From: Roseiarcus sp035606915
GTDB taxonomy: Bacteria > Pseudomonadota > Alphaproteobacteria > Rhizobiales > Beijerinckiaceae
Assembly: GCA_035606915.1 (NCBI GenBank)
Contig: DATNDU010000062.1
Location: 1 to 27,357 of the forward strand
Reading direction: 5' to 3'
DNA: 27,357 bases
Positions 9,047 through 18,183 of this stretch are shown here, piece by piece (positions within the stretch are counted from its first letter, which is position 1; every line of letters begins with the position of its first letter). The translations under genes and the position numbers were made by a program. The notes under the pieces are model-generated. The model saw only the letters and a list, made by a program, of their open reading frames with translations, had not been told where the DNA came from and did no database searches.

Positions 9047-9691
9047 ATGTTAGGGCGCCTTCGAACCTATTGGGACCGGCGCGAGCGCAGCGAAAGCCTG
9101 CGCTCGCGGTTCACAACCGTTTACGACCAGAGTCTCTGGGGTGTCAGCGAATCCCGCTCCGGGGTCGGTTCGGTCAAAGGCTCCCCCTGGGTCACCCTCG
9201 CCGCCGAGGCGATCCGCAAGGCGGTCGGCGAGCACGACGTGCGCTCGATCGACGACATTCCCTGTGGCGATTTCAATTGGATGCCGGACGTGCTCGCCGG
9301 GCTCGGCGCGGTTGGCTACATCGGCTTTGATATCGTCGGCGCGGCGCTCGCCCGCAACAAGGACCGCTTCCCGCATTATGAATTCCGCGTCCTCGACATT
9401 ACCGCGCAGGTTCCGCCGGCCGCCGATCTCATCTTCTGCAAGGACCTGCTCAATCATTTGACGGACGCCGACGTGAAGCGGGCGATCGGCAACATGCGCC
9501 GGTCGGGTTCGAAGTTCCTGCTCGCCTCCAACAATCCCGGCTTCGAGAACACGCCGCTGCCCGAGACTGCCGGCGCCTCGCGCCATCTCGACATTACCGC
9601 GCCGCCGTTCGATTTTCCGCCCCCGTTGTGGAGCGTGTCGGAGTACATGAGCTTGTGGCGACTCGCCGATCTCAGCGAGCGCGGGCATTAG
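9047..9691 (+). CDS. Class I SAM-dependent methyltransferase
   Basis: A 214-residue soluble protein with a Rossmann-type methyltransferase core. Motif I is the uncommon form SIDDIPCGDFNWM (strand 1 and SAM-binding loop with CGDFNW instead of GxGxG). It is followed by YIGFDIVGAAL (motif II acidic residue), FRVLDITAQ (motif III), DLIFCKDLLNHLTDADV (post-motif strand and helix) and FLLASNNPGFENT. This version of motif I occurs in small methyltransferases often found near surface-glycan genes, but the substrate is unknown. ATG 9047 has GGAG four bases upstream, a slightly short spacing. The preceding 282 bases (8765-9046) hold no credible gene and no promoter I can defend. The next gene begins 9 bases downstream, so the two probably form a transcription unit. 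Confidence 0.85.
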   Translation: MLGRLRTYWDRRERSESLRSRFTTVYDQSLWGVSESRSGVGSVKGSPWVTLAAEAIRKAVGEHDVRSIDDIPCGDFNWMPDVLAGLGAVGYIGFDIVGAALARNKDRFPHYEFRVLDITAQVPPAADLIFCKDLLNHLTDADVKRAIGNMRRSGSKFLLASNNPGFENTPLPETAGASRHLDITAPPFDFPPPLWSVSEYMSLWRLADLSERGH

Positions 9692-9700
9692 CAGGAAGGC

Positions 9701-10735
9701 ATGAGCGAGGTCGCTTTCGCTCCGGTGGGCGTGGCCGTGTTCGGCGTTTCGACGCCGTTCGCCTATTGGGGGTTCCACCTCGCCCGCCAGGTGATCGAAG
9801 CCATCGCCGGCCAGACGTTGCACCTGCACATCACGAGCCTGGCGCAACTGCGCGAGGGCTTCGCGCGCCGCGCCGGCGGCAGCGTCGTCGTCACCAGCGA
9901 TTTTCCCGACGCCGAGTTGGCGCGCTTCGTCTGCGGCTCCGGGCTGCCGCTGATCGCGTTCTCCGACGATCCCGGGGACACGCTGGATTGGACGATAAAG
10001 ACCCGCCAGTTGAGCCCGCTGGACGCCGCCCGTTTCAACTCCCGCCTGTTCTCCACCCTCGCCCTGCCATTCGCGGCCGATCGCACGTTGCTGATCGCCG
10101 CAGCGCGCAACGAGCCGCCCGAGCGCATCGTCGCGGCGATCGTCGAACACCTGTTTCCGGGCCGCGGCGAATGGCTGGCTTCGCGCACCTTCGAGTTTCT
10201 CGTCGAATCCGGGGCCATCGCGCGCGACAAGACGGTCGAGCGCAGCGAATACCGCGCCGCCGAAGCCGGACCGCCGACGCGCTCGCTCGCCGACGCCAGG
10301 CGCGCCATCGGCGCCTATGGCGAACTGATGACCGGACGCTGGCCGGAACAGATCGAATGGTCGCTGGAACTGTTCACCCGCCTCGACAATCGCGCCATCG
10401 GCGATCCCATCGATCTCACCGGCCCGGCGCGGGCGCTGTTCTACGGGCCCTATCTCAATCTTCCGATTGGCGACTGGATCGCGCGGGTCGAATTCGAGAT
10501 CGACGGCGCGCTCTCAGGCGTCGAGGCGCTGGCCGATGTGAGAGTCAACGAAGCCATCACCGAGAAGTCGTTCGAGATGCCAGCCAAGGGCATATTCGCC
10601 TACGAACTGAGTTTTCACGTCGCCGATCCGCACCACCCGATCGAAATCCGCCTGTTCACGAAAAAAAGCGCCATCGAAGGCGTCTTCCTGCCGCGCTCGG
10701 TCAAGGTGCGGCCGCAGCCGCGCGGCGGGGTTTAG
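9701..10735 (+). CDS. Hypothetical protein with C-terminal beta-rich domain
   Basis: A 344-residue soluble protein I do not recognise. There is no signal peptide or membrane helix. Residues 1-130 alternate hydrophobic strands and helices (VAVFGVSTPFAYWGFHLARQ, SVVVTSDFPDAELARFVCG), suggesting an alpha/beta fold. The C-terminal about 100 residues (from FYGPYLNLPIGDW) read as repeated beta strands ending in EIRLFTKKSAIEGVFLP. The GPY..LP.G.....F pattern resembles beta-sandwich modules attached to some glycan-related proteins, but this is a resemblance only. AGGAAGG directly precedes ATG 9701. It lies 9 bases after the methyltransferase and probably acts with it. Its stop overlaps the convergent cdh stop by four bases. 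Confidence 0.75.
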   Translation: MSEVAFAPVGVAVFGVSTPFAYWGFHLARQVIEAIAGQTLHLHITSLAQLREGFARRAGGSVVVTSDFPDAELARFVCGSGLPLIAFSDDPGDTLDWTIKTRQLSPLDAARFNSRLFSTLALPFAADRTLLIAAARNEPPERIVAAIVEHLFPGRGEWLASRTFEFLVESGAIARDKTVERSEYRAAEAGPPTRSLADARRAIGAYGELMTGRWPEQIEWSLELFTRLDNRAIGDPIDLTGPARALFYGPYLNLPIGDWIARVEFEIDGALSGVEALADVRVNEAITEKSFEMPAKGIFAYELSFHVADPHHPIEIRLFTKKSAIEGVFLPRSVKVRPQPRGGV

Positions 10736-11496
10736 CATCTGGCGTCGATCACGTCCTCGGCCGAGGCGTACCAGCCGCCGGGGCGCGAGCGCAGCGCCGC
10801 CAGCACCAGTTCGCCGCCGATCTGCGCCGCCGCCAGAGTGGTGCGCCGCATCGCGGCGACGTCGCCGACCAGCGGCTTTAGCAGCCGGAACGGTGAGTCG
10901 TCGCGCCAATCGGCGGTCCCGCTGCGATAGGTCCATAGCTCCAGACCCGGCGCCATGTCGGGGCCGCGAAACCAGGTCCGCGTCGTCGGCCCCAGCGCCC
11001 GATCGCCCAGCCGCGCGGCGAAATCGGCCGAGAGACAGCCGATATGGACGTGAAGCTGGTCCTGCGAGCGGGCGAGCCGGGAATTGACGGCCAGCGCCAC
11101 GCGTTGCGCCGACGGCGCTGGCGAGAGCCAGCGCCGGGCGTCCCAGGCGAGGGCGAAATAGTTCGGCGCCCGCGGCGACTGCAAAAAGCCATCCTCGATG
11201 CCGGCGATGCGGCGCGTCGGCGCGAGGATGGTGTCGGGCTCGCCGATCGGTGGCCGCAGCACGACAAAGCCGTCATCGCCCGCCCCACTCACCTCCAGGC
11301 AAGGCAGCGGCGAGCCGGTCGTTGTTTTATCGAGCGCGCAGACGCGCACCACCTGCCACAGCGCGTTGCGGCTGGCCAGATTGGCGGCGTAGCCCACCGC
11401 CGCCGAGCCGACGAGCGCGACGGCGATCAACAGCGCCCGCCGACCCCAGCGATATTCGCTGAGCCGCAGGCGGGGTCGAGACGCAAAGAGGGCCAT
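10732..11496 (-). CDS. cdh: CDP-diacylglycerol pyrophosphatase
   Basis: A 254-residue protein of the Cdh family, which hydrolyses CDP-diacylglycerol to phosphatidate and CMP at the inner membrane. One hydrophobic segment (about 20-39) after an Arg-rich start acts as membrane anchor, putting the catalytic part in the periplasm. Recognisable blocks are ALWQVVRVCALDK, PCLEV, GFVVLRPPIGEPDTILAPTRRIAGIED, ALAVNSRLARSQDQLHVHIGC with the His-x-His pair (His149 and His151) of this HIT-like family, and ALRSRPGGWYASAEDVID at the end. Length matches E. coli Cdh. ATG 11496 is the obvious start although no strong ribosome binding site is seen. It lies 43 bases downstream of the GGT-like gene on the same strand and may be co-transcribed with it, with no evident functional link. 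Confidence 0.9.
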   Translation of the reverse strand: MALFASRPRLRLSEYRWGRRALLIAVALVGSAAVGYAANLASRNALWQVVRVCALDKTTTGSPLPCLEVSGAGDDGFVVLRPPIGEPDTILAPTRRIAGIEDGFLQSPRAPNYFALAWDARRWLSPAPSAQRVALAVNSRLARSQDQLHVHIGCLSADFAARLGDRALGPTTRTWFRGPDMAPGLELWTYRSGTADWRDDSPFRLLKPLVGDVAAMRRTTLAAAQIGGELVLAALRSRPGGWYASAEDVIDARC

Positions 11497-11539
11497 GGGC
11501 GATATATGACGCCGCGAGGTTTAACGGATGTAAACGATT

Positions 11540-13123
11540 CTAGACTCCGAACGCGCCGCCGTCGGAGCGGGGATCGTGCGTCGCCTCGATCGCGCCATTG
11601 AGGGCGCGGCGCAGCGCGCCGGCGTGGCCGAACGAATCCTGGCGATGCGCCGGCATGCGCTCGACCTCGTGGCCGCGCCGCGCCAGCCCGGCGGCGAGCG
11701 CGTCGTCATAGGCGGCCTCGACCTTCACCGTCACGCTGTCGGCGCCCCAGGTGCGGCCCCACAGCAGGCGCGGCGCGGCGACGGCTTTGGCGAGCGATTG
11801 CCCGGCGGCGATGCGGGTGAACACCTGCGCCTGAAACTGCGGCTGGCCGTCGCCGCCCATCGCGCCGTAGGGCATCACGCGCCCGTCCGGGAACACGGCG
11901 AGCGCCGGATTCAGGGTGTGGAACGGCCGCCGCCCCGGCTTCAGCGCCCGCGGCGAGGCGGGGTCGAGCGAGAAGGCGATGCCGCGGTTTTGCATCAGCA
12001 CGCCGGTCCTGGGCAGGTTGAGGCCGGAGCCATATTCCCAATAGAGCGACTGGATGTAGGAGACGGCGAGGCCATCCTTGTCGATGGCGCCCATCCAGAT
12101 CGTGTCGCCCTGTTCGGGGGCCAGCGGCCATGGCGCGGCGCGGCTCATGTCGATGCGCGCCGCCTCCGCCGCAAAAGCCGCCGGCGACAGCAGAAAGTCG
12201 AAATCGGCCGTTGCGACCTCGAAATCGACGCAGGCGCGGTCGCGGTGGGCGAACACGCGCTTGGTCGTTTCGATCAGCGCGTGGGCGTGCTCGACGCTGT
12301 CGACGTCGCGCACGCCGAGAAGCTCGTATATGCCGAGGATCATCAGCGAGGCGAGGCCCTGGGTCGGGACCGGGGTGTTGTAGAGCGTCGCGTCGCGGGT
12401 CTTGATCGACAGCGGCTCGCGCCAGCGCGCCTCATAGGCCTTGAGATCGGTGCGCGTCACCGGCGAGCCCGCCGCGTCGAGATCGGCGGCGATCTCGCGC
12501 GCAATATCGCCGCGATAGAAATCGTCGAGCCCGGCGTGGACGAGCTGGGCGAGCGTCTCGCCCAGCTTGCCTTGCTTGCGCAGCGCGCCGGCCTTCGGCG
12601 GCGCGTCGTCTTGGAAATAGGCGGCGCGGAAATTCGGCACGTCATAGAGCGCCAAGCCGTCGCGCGGCTGCGAGCGCTGCTCGGAGGCGGAGATCGGCAC
12701 GCCCTCGCGCGCCTGCGAGATCGCCCGCGCCATGAGATCGCCGAGCGGCAGCCGGCCGCCGAGCGCGGCGGCGAGTTCCAGCGCGATTTTCCAGCCGCCG
12801 ATCGCGCCGGGGACGGTCAGCGCCGCCTTGGGGCCGCGCGTCGGCAGGCCGCCGATCGCCTCGTAGGCGGCGATGGTCGCCTTTTGCCCGGCAAAGCCGC
12901 AGGCTTCGATGGCGCGCACCTTGCCCCTGGGCTCGCGGATGATCCAGAAGCCGTCGCCGCCGATGGCGTTCATGTGCGGGTAGGCGACGGCGATGCTGGC
13001 CGCCGTCGCCACCATCGCCTCGATGGCGTTGCCGCCCTGGAGCAGAATGTCGCGGCCGGCTTCAGCCGCCAGGCTGTGCGGCGCGGCGACGGCGGCGTGG
13101 GCGAAGAAAGCGTCGTCGGTCAT
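11540..13123 (-). CDS. Gamma-glutamyltransferase-family Ntn hydrolase, oxamate amidohydrolase (HpxW)-like
   Basis: A 527-residue proenzyme of the gamma-glutamyltransferase fold. The N-terminal part has AAEAGRDILLQGGNAIEAMVATA and NAIGGDGFW, both family blocks. The expected autoprocessing nucleophile is Thr341 in GDTIWMGAIDKDGLAVSYIQ, followed by NRGIAFSLDP, PFHTLNPAL and GAMGGDGQPQFQAQVF. Classical GGTs have a TTH.S..D block at this point; the DTIWMG form is that of HpxW-like oxamate amidohydrolases and related cytosolic members. There is no signal peptide, in contrast to periplasmic GGTs. It therefore probably cleaves an amide or gamma-glutamyl bond in the cytosol, perhaps in purine/ureide nitrogen recovery; no such genes are nearby to support this. 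ATG 13123 is chosen because the family begins a few residues before AAVAAPHSLAAEAG, and the longer upstream frame looks non-coding. Confidence 0.87.
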   Translation of the reverse strand: MTDDAFFAHAAVAAPHSLAAEAGRDILLQGGNAIEAMVATAASIAVAYPHMNAIGGDGFWIIREPRGKVRAIEACGFAGQKATIAAYEAIGGLPTRGPKAALTVPGAIGGWKIALELAAALGGRLPLGDLMARAISQAREGVPISASEQRSQPRDGLALYDVPNFRAAYFQDDAPPKAGALRKQGKLGETLAQLVHAGLDDFYRGDIAREIAADLDAAGSPVTRTDLKAYEARWREPLSIKTRDATLYNTPVPTQGLASLMILGIYELLGVRDVDSVEHAHALIETTKRVFAHRDRACVDFEVATADFDFLLSPAAFAAEAARIDMSRAAPWPLAPEQGDTIWMGAIDKDGLAVSYIQSLYWEYGSGLNLPRTGVLMQNRGIAFSLDPASPRALKPGRRPFHTLNPALAVFPDGRVMPYGAMGGDGQPQFQAQVFTRIAAGQSLAKAVAAPRLLWGRTWGADSVTVKVEAAYDDALAAGLARRGHEVERMPAHRQDSFGHAGALRRALNGAIEATHDPRSDGGAFGV

Positions 13124-13192
13124 TCGGGCCTGTTCCGTTGGCGGGCTGGCGCTGCTATAGGCGGTCGCTGAAGTTCGTGAAAGGGAAGATCC

Positions 13193-13429
13193 TTGGCCGC
13201 CAGCCGCCCCATCAACTGGACCAACGCCGTGACGCTGATGAGCGTGGCGGTGCTCGTCGGCACGGAACTCGTCGGCGCCGGCGCGGCGGCCGGCTGGGCG
13301 ATCGGTGGCCTGTTTCAACTCGGCCCGATCATCACCCACTCGCTGGAAATCTTGCTGGTGCTGTGCGCGCTGACCGGGCTGTTCTATTTCCTGCGCGCGG
13401 CGCTGGCGCACGAGCCGATCCGCCGCTAG
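13193..13429 (+). CDS. Small two-helix membrane protein
   Basis: A 78-residue protein with two hydrophobic helices (about 12-40 and 46-69) and a short basic C-terminus HEPIRR. I do not recognise a family. The start is a TTG at 13193, supported by AAGGGAAG just upstream; no ATG would give a sensible product. It diverges from the GGT-like gene (69 bases between starts) and ends 4 bases before the deacetylase-like gene, so those two probably share a transcript. Function unknown. Confidence 0.65.
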   Translation: MAASRPINWTNAVTLMSVAVLVGTELVGAGAAAGWAIGGLFQLGPIITHSLEILLVLCALTGLFYFLRAALAHEPIRR

Positions 13430-13433
13430 CGCC

Positions 13434-14528
13434 TTGGCGCGGCTTGCGCCGCTCTATATCGGCGCCGAGATTTACGCCCACGCCGCCTTTCCGCCGCCGC
13501 ATCCGCTGGCGATTCCGCGCGCCGGCGCGGTCGAGGCGATGTGCCGGGCGCTTGGCTGGCTCGACGGCGTCTACGTGACGAGCCCGGTCGCCGATCTCGC
13601 CGGCCTCGCGCGCTATCACGATGCCGAATATATCGCGGCGGTGGCGCGCGCCGATCGCGAGCAACGGGCCGACGCGGCAGCGCGAGCCCGCGGGCTCGCG
13701 ACGAGCGCCAACCCGATCTTTCCCGGCATGTTCCGGCGCGCCTCGACGGCGGTCGGCGGCTCGCTGCTCGCGGCCCGGCTCGCCTGGGACGGCCGCATCG
13801 TTTTCCACCCGCCCGGCGGCACGCATCACGGCGGGCGGGCGCGGGCGAGCGGCTTCTGTTTCTTCAACGATCCCGTGTTCGCGATCCTGGAGTTGCTTGA
13901 GTTGGGGGCGGCGCGCGTCGCTTATGTCGATTTCGACGCCCACCACGGCGACGGCGTCGAGGACGCCTTCGCCGATGAGGCGCGGGTGCTGACAATCTCC
14001 ATCCACGAGGTCGACCGCTGGCCGCGCAGCGGCGGGCTCGGCGAGCGGCGCGGCGGCGGCGCGCGCAACATGCCGGTCCCGCGAGGGCTCAACGACGACG
14101 AGTTCGGCTGTCTCGTCGATGAGGCGGTGCTGCCGCTGGTTCGCCGCTTCGCGCCCGATGCCCTCGTCGTGCTGGCCGGCGCGGACGCGCTCGCCGGCGA
14201 TCCGCTGGCCAAGCTGGCGCTCTCCAACGGTGCGCTGGGACGGGCGGTCGAGGCGGTGGCGGCTTTGGCGCCGGCGGTGGTCGTGCTCGGCGGCGGCGGT
14301 TACAACCCTTGGAACGTCGTGCGTTGCTGGTCGAGCTTATGGGGCCGGCTGAACGCGTGGCCGATCCCCGATCCGCTGCCGGCGCCGGCGCGCGCGGTGC
14401 TGGAGGGCCTATGGAGCCCGCGCGTGCGCGAGATCGACCCGGCGTGGCTGACAACGCTCGCCGATCCCGCGCGCGGCGGGGCGGTGCGGGAGGAGATTTG
14501 GGAGATCGTCGCGGCGAGCCTTGCCTAG
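13434..14528 (+). CDS. Histone deacetylase-family (AcuC/Hdac-like) zinc hydrolase
   Basis: A 364-residue cytosolic zinc amidohydrolase. Catalytic elements are intact: the double histidine His131-His132 in PPGGTHHGGRA, the zinc ligands Asp168 and His170 in VDFDAHHGDGVED, the third ligand Asp251 in LAGADALAGDPLA, and the transition-state tyrosine Tyr290 in LGGGGYNPW. Bacterial members deacetylate acetyl-lysine on enzymes (AcuC acts on acetyl-CoA synthetase) or acetylpolyamines; the substrate here is open. The likely start is TTG 13434, four bases after the previous stop and a few residues before the conserved LYIGAEIY; no good ribosome binding site precedes it, so translation may be coupled to the small membrane protein. 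The product ends 26 bases from the convergent metzincin gene. Confidence 0.9.
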   Translation: MARLAPLYIGAEIYAHAAFPPPHPLAIPRAGAVEAMCRALGWLDGVYVTSPVADLAGLARYHDAEYIAAVARADREQRADAAARARGLATSANPIFPGMFRRASTAVGGSLLAARLAWDGRIVFHPPGGTHHGGRARASGFCFFNDPVFAILELLELGAARVAYVDFDAHHGDGVEDAFADEARVLTISIHEVDRWPRSGGLGERRGGGARNMPVPRGLNDDEFGCLVDEAVLPLVRRFAPDALVVLAGADALAGDPLAKLALSNGALGRAVEAVAALAPAVVVLGGGGYNPWNVVRCWSSLWGRLNAWPIPDPLPAPARAVLEGLWSPRVREIDPAWLTTLADPARGGAVREEIWEIVAASLA

Positions 14529-14540
14529 AGCCGCGGGCTC
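14528..14540. terminator. Short hairpin between convergent genes (possible terminator)
   Basis: GAGCC-GCG-GGCTC forms a 5-bp stem at the end of the deacetylase-like gene, just before the stop of the oppositely oriented metzincin gene. There is no T-tract on either strand, so intrinsic termination is doubtful. Confidence 0.3.
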
Positions 14541-14554
14541 GCCGGGCGCGGGGC

Positions 14555-15358
14555 TCAGATCAACTCCGGCGCGATGTGTCGCTGATAGACCTTCCAATCC
14601 GTCGATTTCACGCCGGTGAAATCCTCAGCGCCCTGTTGCCAGGGCGTCGCGTGCCAATCGTGGCGGGAATGGCCGCGCCCCATGACGTCGTTCATCTCCT
14701 GCGACGTCACGCCATAAGCCGTCGGGCTGTTGTCGTTGTGGACGTTGGTGACGCCGCCGGTGCCGACATGCCCGAGCCCGATGAGATGCCCGACCTCGTG
14801 GAACTGCGTCCAGAACTTCACCGTGGAATGCGGGATCATATGCTCCGCCTTGATGTCGTTCTGGCTGTAGAGCACGGAGTTGGAGCGGAAATCGACGCCG
14901 TCCTGGGCGCGCACGACCGAGATGGTGTAATGGGCGTCGGCGGCCGACGAGGCTTTGAGATCGAACTTGCAATAGATATTGCAACGGTAATTCTTGCCGT
15001 GCGGCGAGGCATAGTTGAGGCCGTCATAGGTCTTGGGGGTCTTCAACCAGAACTGGCCGTCCCAATAACTCTGCGCGCTGCTGGTCAGGTTGCGCACGAA
15101 GCGCTCGAATTCGCCGGGCTTCCACTTTTGAATTGGCTTCTTCGAAGGATGAGTGGCGGTGTCGTCGGTGTCGCCATAGGCGCCCGTGGCGCCGGCGGGG
15201 TCGATCTTGTCGAAGTGGACGCGGATGAAAATGGTGAGATAGGCGTTGGTGGTTGCGTCCGTCTTCCAATCGACGAGGTCGGCGTCCCACTTGCCTCCAT
15301 ATTTGAGTTTCGGCCCGGTTCGGATGAGCGAGCCAAACTTGAAGTCGATTTCGGTCAT
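14555..15358 (-). CDS. Metzincin-type zinc metalloprotease-like protein without signal peptide
   Basis: A 267-residue protein with a complete metzincin signature HEVGHLIGLGH: zinc ligands His187, His191 and His197, catalytic Glu188 and the structural Gly194. Met226 in MNDVMGRGH, 29 residues later, is placed as the Met-turn. I recognise no named family beyond this. The N-terminal about 180 residues are rich in aromatic and charged residues (KYGGKWDADLVDWKTD, WKPGEFERFVRNL, SYWDGQFWLK) and may form a distinct domain. No signal peptide, lipobox or membrane helix is present, which is unusual for metzincins, most of which are secreted. Two adjacent ATGs exist; the second (15358) has GGAGG at 5-base spacing and is preferred. 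The gene follows the peptide ABC importer on the same strand after about 110 bases. GC is visibly lower than its neighbours, hinting at acquisition. Confidence 0.82.
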   Translation of the reverse strand: MTEIDFKFGSLIRTGPKLKYGGKWDADLVDWKTDATTNAYLTIFIRVHFDKIDPAGATGAYGDTDDTATHPSKKPIQKWKPGEFERFVRNLTSSAQSYWDGQFWLKTPKTYDGLNYASPHGKNYRCNIYCKFDLKASSAADAHYTISVVRAQDGVDFRSNSVLYSQNDIKAEHMIPHSTVKFWTQFHEVGHLIGLGHVGTGGVTNVHNDNSPTAYGVTSQEMNDVMGRGHSRHDWHATPWQQGAEDFTGVKSTDWKVYQRHIAPELI

Positions 15359-15423
15359 CATCGCCTCCGCTAGGTTGAGAGCAGGCGTGCGATGTTTACG
15401 GGACGCTTGCCCCTGGCGAAGTC

Positions 15424-15469
15424 TACAGCGTTCCCGCCCCACTTACACCATACAGCGTTCCCGCCCCAC

Positions 15470-15477
<8 letters not shown>
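15424..15477. repeat. Perfect 27-bp tandem duplication spanning the stop codon of the ABC ATPase gene
   Basis: Positions 15424-15450 and 15451-15477 are identical. Read on the minus strand, the first copy encountered contains the last codons (Leu-Val) and TAA of the ATPase gene followed by GTGGGGCGGGA; the second copy lies downstream in the gap before the metzincin gene. This is the same architecture and unit length as the duplication at 5634-5687, with an unrelated sequence. Confidence 0.95.
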
Positions 15478-16410
<933 letters not shown>

Positions 16411-16414
<4 letters not shown>

Positions 16415-17376
16415 GTCAATTGTCCCTGCGGCGTCACGCGCACGCAGCGCACGACATGGCCATCTTCCAGCGTCACGGCGGGCGGCTCGCGCCGGCAGAC
16501 CGGCAGCGCCAGCGGGCAGCGCTCGACGAAGGCGCAGCCTTCGCTCGCCGCCGCCGTCGCCTGACCGGGAATGGCGGCGAGCCTGACCCCTCGGGGGCCG
16601 CCGAGCTTCGGCCGCGCCGCCAGGAGCGCCCGCGTGTAAGGGTGCAGAGCCTTGCCGAGCACCGCCTCGACCGGCCCTTCCTCCATCGCCGCGCCGCCGT
16701 ACATCACCAGCACGCGCCGGCAATGGCGGGCGATGACCGCGAGATCGTGGCTGACGAGCAGGATAGCAAGACCGCTCTCGGCGCTGAGCGAAGCCAGCAG
16801 ATCGAGGATCTTGGCTTGCACCGTCACGTCGAGCGCCGTCGTCGGCTCGTCGGCGATGACCAGTTGCGGGCCGCAGGCGAGCGCGATGGCGATCATCACC
16901 CGCTGCCGCTCGCCGCCCGACAGCGCGAACGGATAGGCGCGCGCCAGCCGCTCGGGATCGCGCAGTTGCACGCGCGCCAGCAGCCGTACCGCCGCCTCGC
17001 CGGCTTGGGCGCGCGACAGGCCGCGATGCAGGCGCAACGGCTCCGCCACCTGATCGCCGACGCGAATCAGCGGGTTGAGCGCCGTCATCGGCTCCTGGAA
17101 AATCATACTGATGCGGTCGCCGCGCAGCTTGCGCATCTCGCTCTCGGCAAGCCGGGCGATGTCGCGGCCCGCGAAGCGGATCGCGCCGGAGACTTTCGCG
17201 CCCTCCGGCAACAGGCCCATCACCGCCAGCGCCGTGATCGTCTTGCCGGAGCCGGATTCGCCCACGACCCCGAGCGACTGGCCGGCCTCAATCGCCAACG
17301 ACACGCCGCGCACGACGCGCTTGACGCCGCCGGGTACGGCCAAGTCGATGATGAGATTGTCGATGTCGAGCAGCAT
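16411..17376 (-). CDS. Dpp/Opp-type ABC importer, ATP-binding protein 1 (DppD/OppD-like)
   Basis: A 321-residue ATPase partner. It has Walker A GESGSGKTIT, MIFQEPMTALNPLIRV around the Q-loop, signature LSGGERQRVMIAIAL, Walker B QLVIADEPTTALDV, LLVSHDLAVI with the switch histidine, and the C-terminal HPYTRALLAARP then CAFVERCPLALPVC, the Cys-rich motif of this transporter class. GTPase-like drift is absent, so both ATPases of the importer look active. ATG 17376 directly abuts the permease stop (no gap) and its end overlaps the next ATPase start by four bases. Confidence 0.93.
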
Positions 17377-18183
17377 CTATCGGCGCGCGCGCAGTTTCGG
17401 GTCGAGCGCGTCGCGCAGGCCGTCGCCGAGCAGGTTGAGGCCGAGCACCGAAAAGGCGATGGCGAGGCCCGGAAACACCGCCAGCCGCGGCGCCGTGTAA
17501 AGCCAGGTCTGCGCGTCGGCCAGCATCCGGCCCCAGGAGACCATCGGCGGCTGTGCGCCCAGGCCCAAATAGCTGAGCGCGGCCTCGGCGAGGATGGCGA
17601 TGGCGAACTGGATCGTCGCCTGCACGATGAGCGGCGCTGCGATATTGGGCAGCACATGCTCGAAGGCGATTGCCGTGGGGCCGCGCCCGGCGGCCCGCGC
17701 CGCCAGCACATATTCGCGCTCCAGCACGGAATTGCCCGCCGCCCGCGTCAGCTTGGCGAACACCGGCACATTGGCGACGCCGATGGCGATAATGGCGTTG
17801 ACGATGCCGGGGCCATAGGTCGAGGTCAACAGGATCGCCAGCAACAGCGCCGGGAAGGCGAAGGCGAAATCGGACGCCTTCATCACCGCGTCCTCCAGCC
17901 AGCCCTTGACGCTGGCCGCCAACAGCCCGAGCGCGACGCCGAAGCCGACGCCGATGCCGACGGCGATGACGCCGACCAGCAGCGACACCCGGGCGCCGGC
18001 GAGAATCTCGGAGGCGACGTCGCGCCCGAGCGAATCGGAGCCCAGCCAATGCGCCGCCGAGGGCAGCGCGAAGCGGTGCGGCACATCGATGGCGGCCGGC
18101 GGGTAGGGCGTCCACATGAGCGACAGCAGCGCCGCCAGGATCAGCACGCCGACGCAGATGGCGCCGAGACGAAGCGTGTTCAC
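17377..18183 (-). CDS. Dpp/Opp-type ABC importer, permease 2 (DppC/OppC-like)
   Basis: A 268-residue inner-membrane protein with about six helices. An N-terminal helix is followed by HWLGSDSLGRDVASEILAGARVSLLVG, the conserved GTD.LGRD-type entry block of DppC-like permeases (here GSD). The EAA coupling loop is AARAAGRGPTAIAFEHVLPNIAAPLIV, and LSYLGLGAQPPMVSWGRML follows. It forms the channel with permease 1. The start is GTG 18183, overlapping the upstream stop as GTGA; longer in-frame extensions run into the upstream gene and are rejected. Confidence 0.92.
   Translation of the reverse strand: MNTLRLGAICVGVLILAALLSLMWTPYPPAAIDVPHRFALPSAAHWLGSDSLGRDVASEILAGARVSLLVGVIAVGIGVGFGVALGLLAASVKGWLEDAVMKASDFAFAFPALLLAILLTSTYGPGIVNAIIAIGVANVPVFAKLTRAAGNSVLEREYVLAARAAGRGPTAIAFEHVLPNIAAPLIVQATIQFAIAILAEAALSYLGLGAQPPMVSWGRMLADAQTWLYTAPRLAVFPGLAIAFSVLGLNLLGDGLRDALDPKLRARR

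Noticed and set aside
11576..13171. About 530-codon frame opposite the GGT-like gene
   Set aside because: Composition is typical of antisense frames in high-GC DNA; the opposing frame has an intact Ntn-hydrolase signature.
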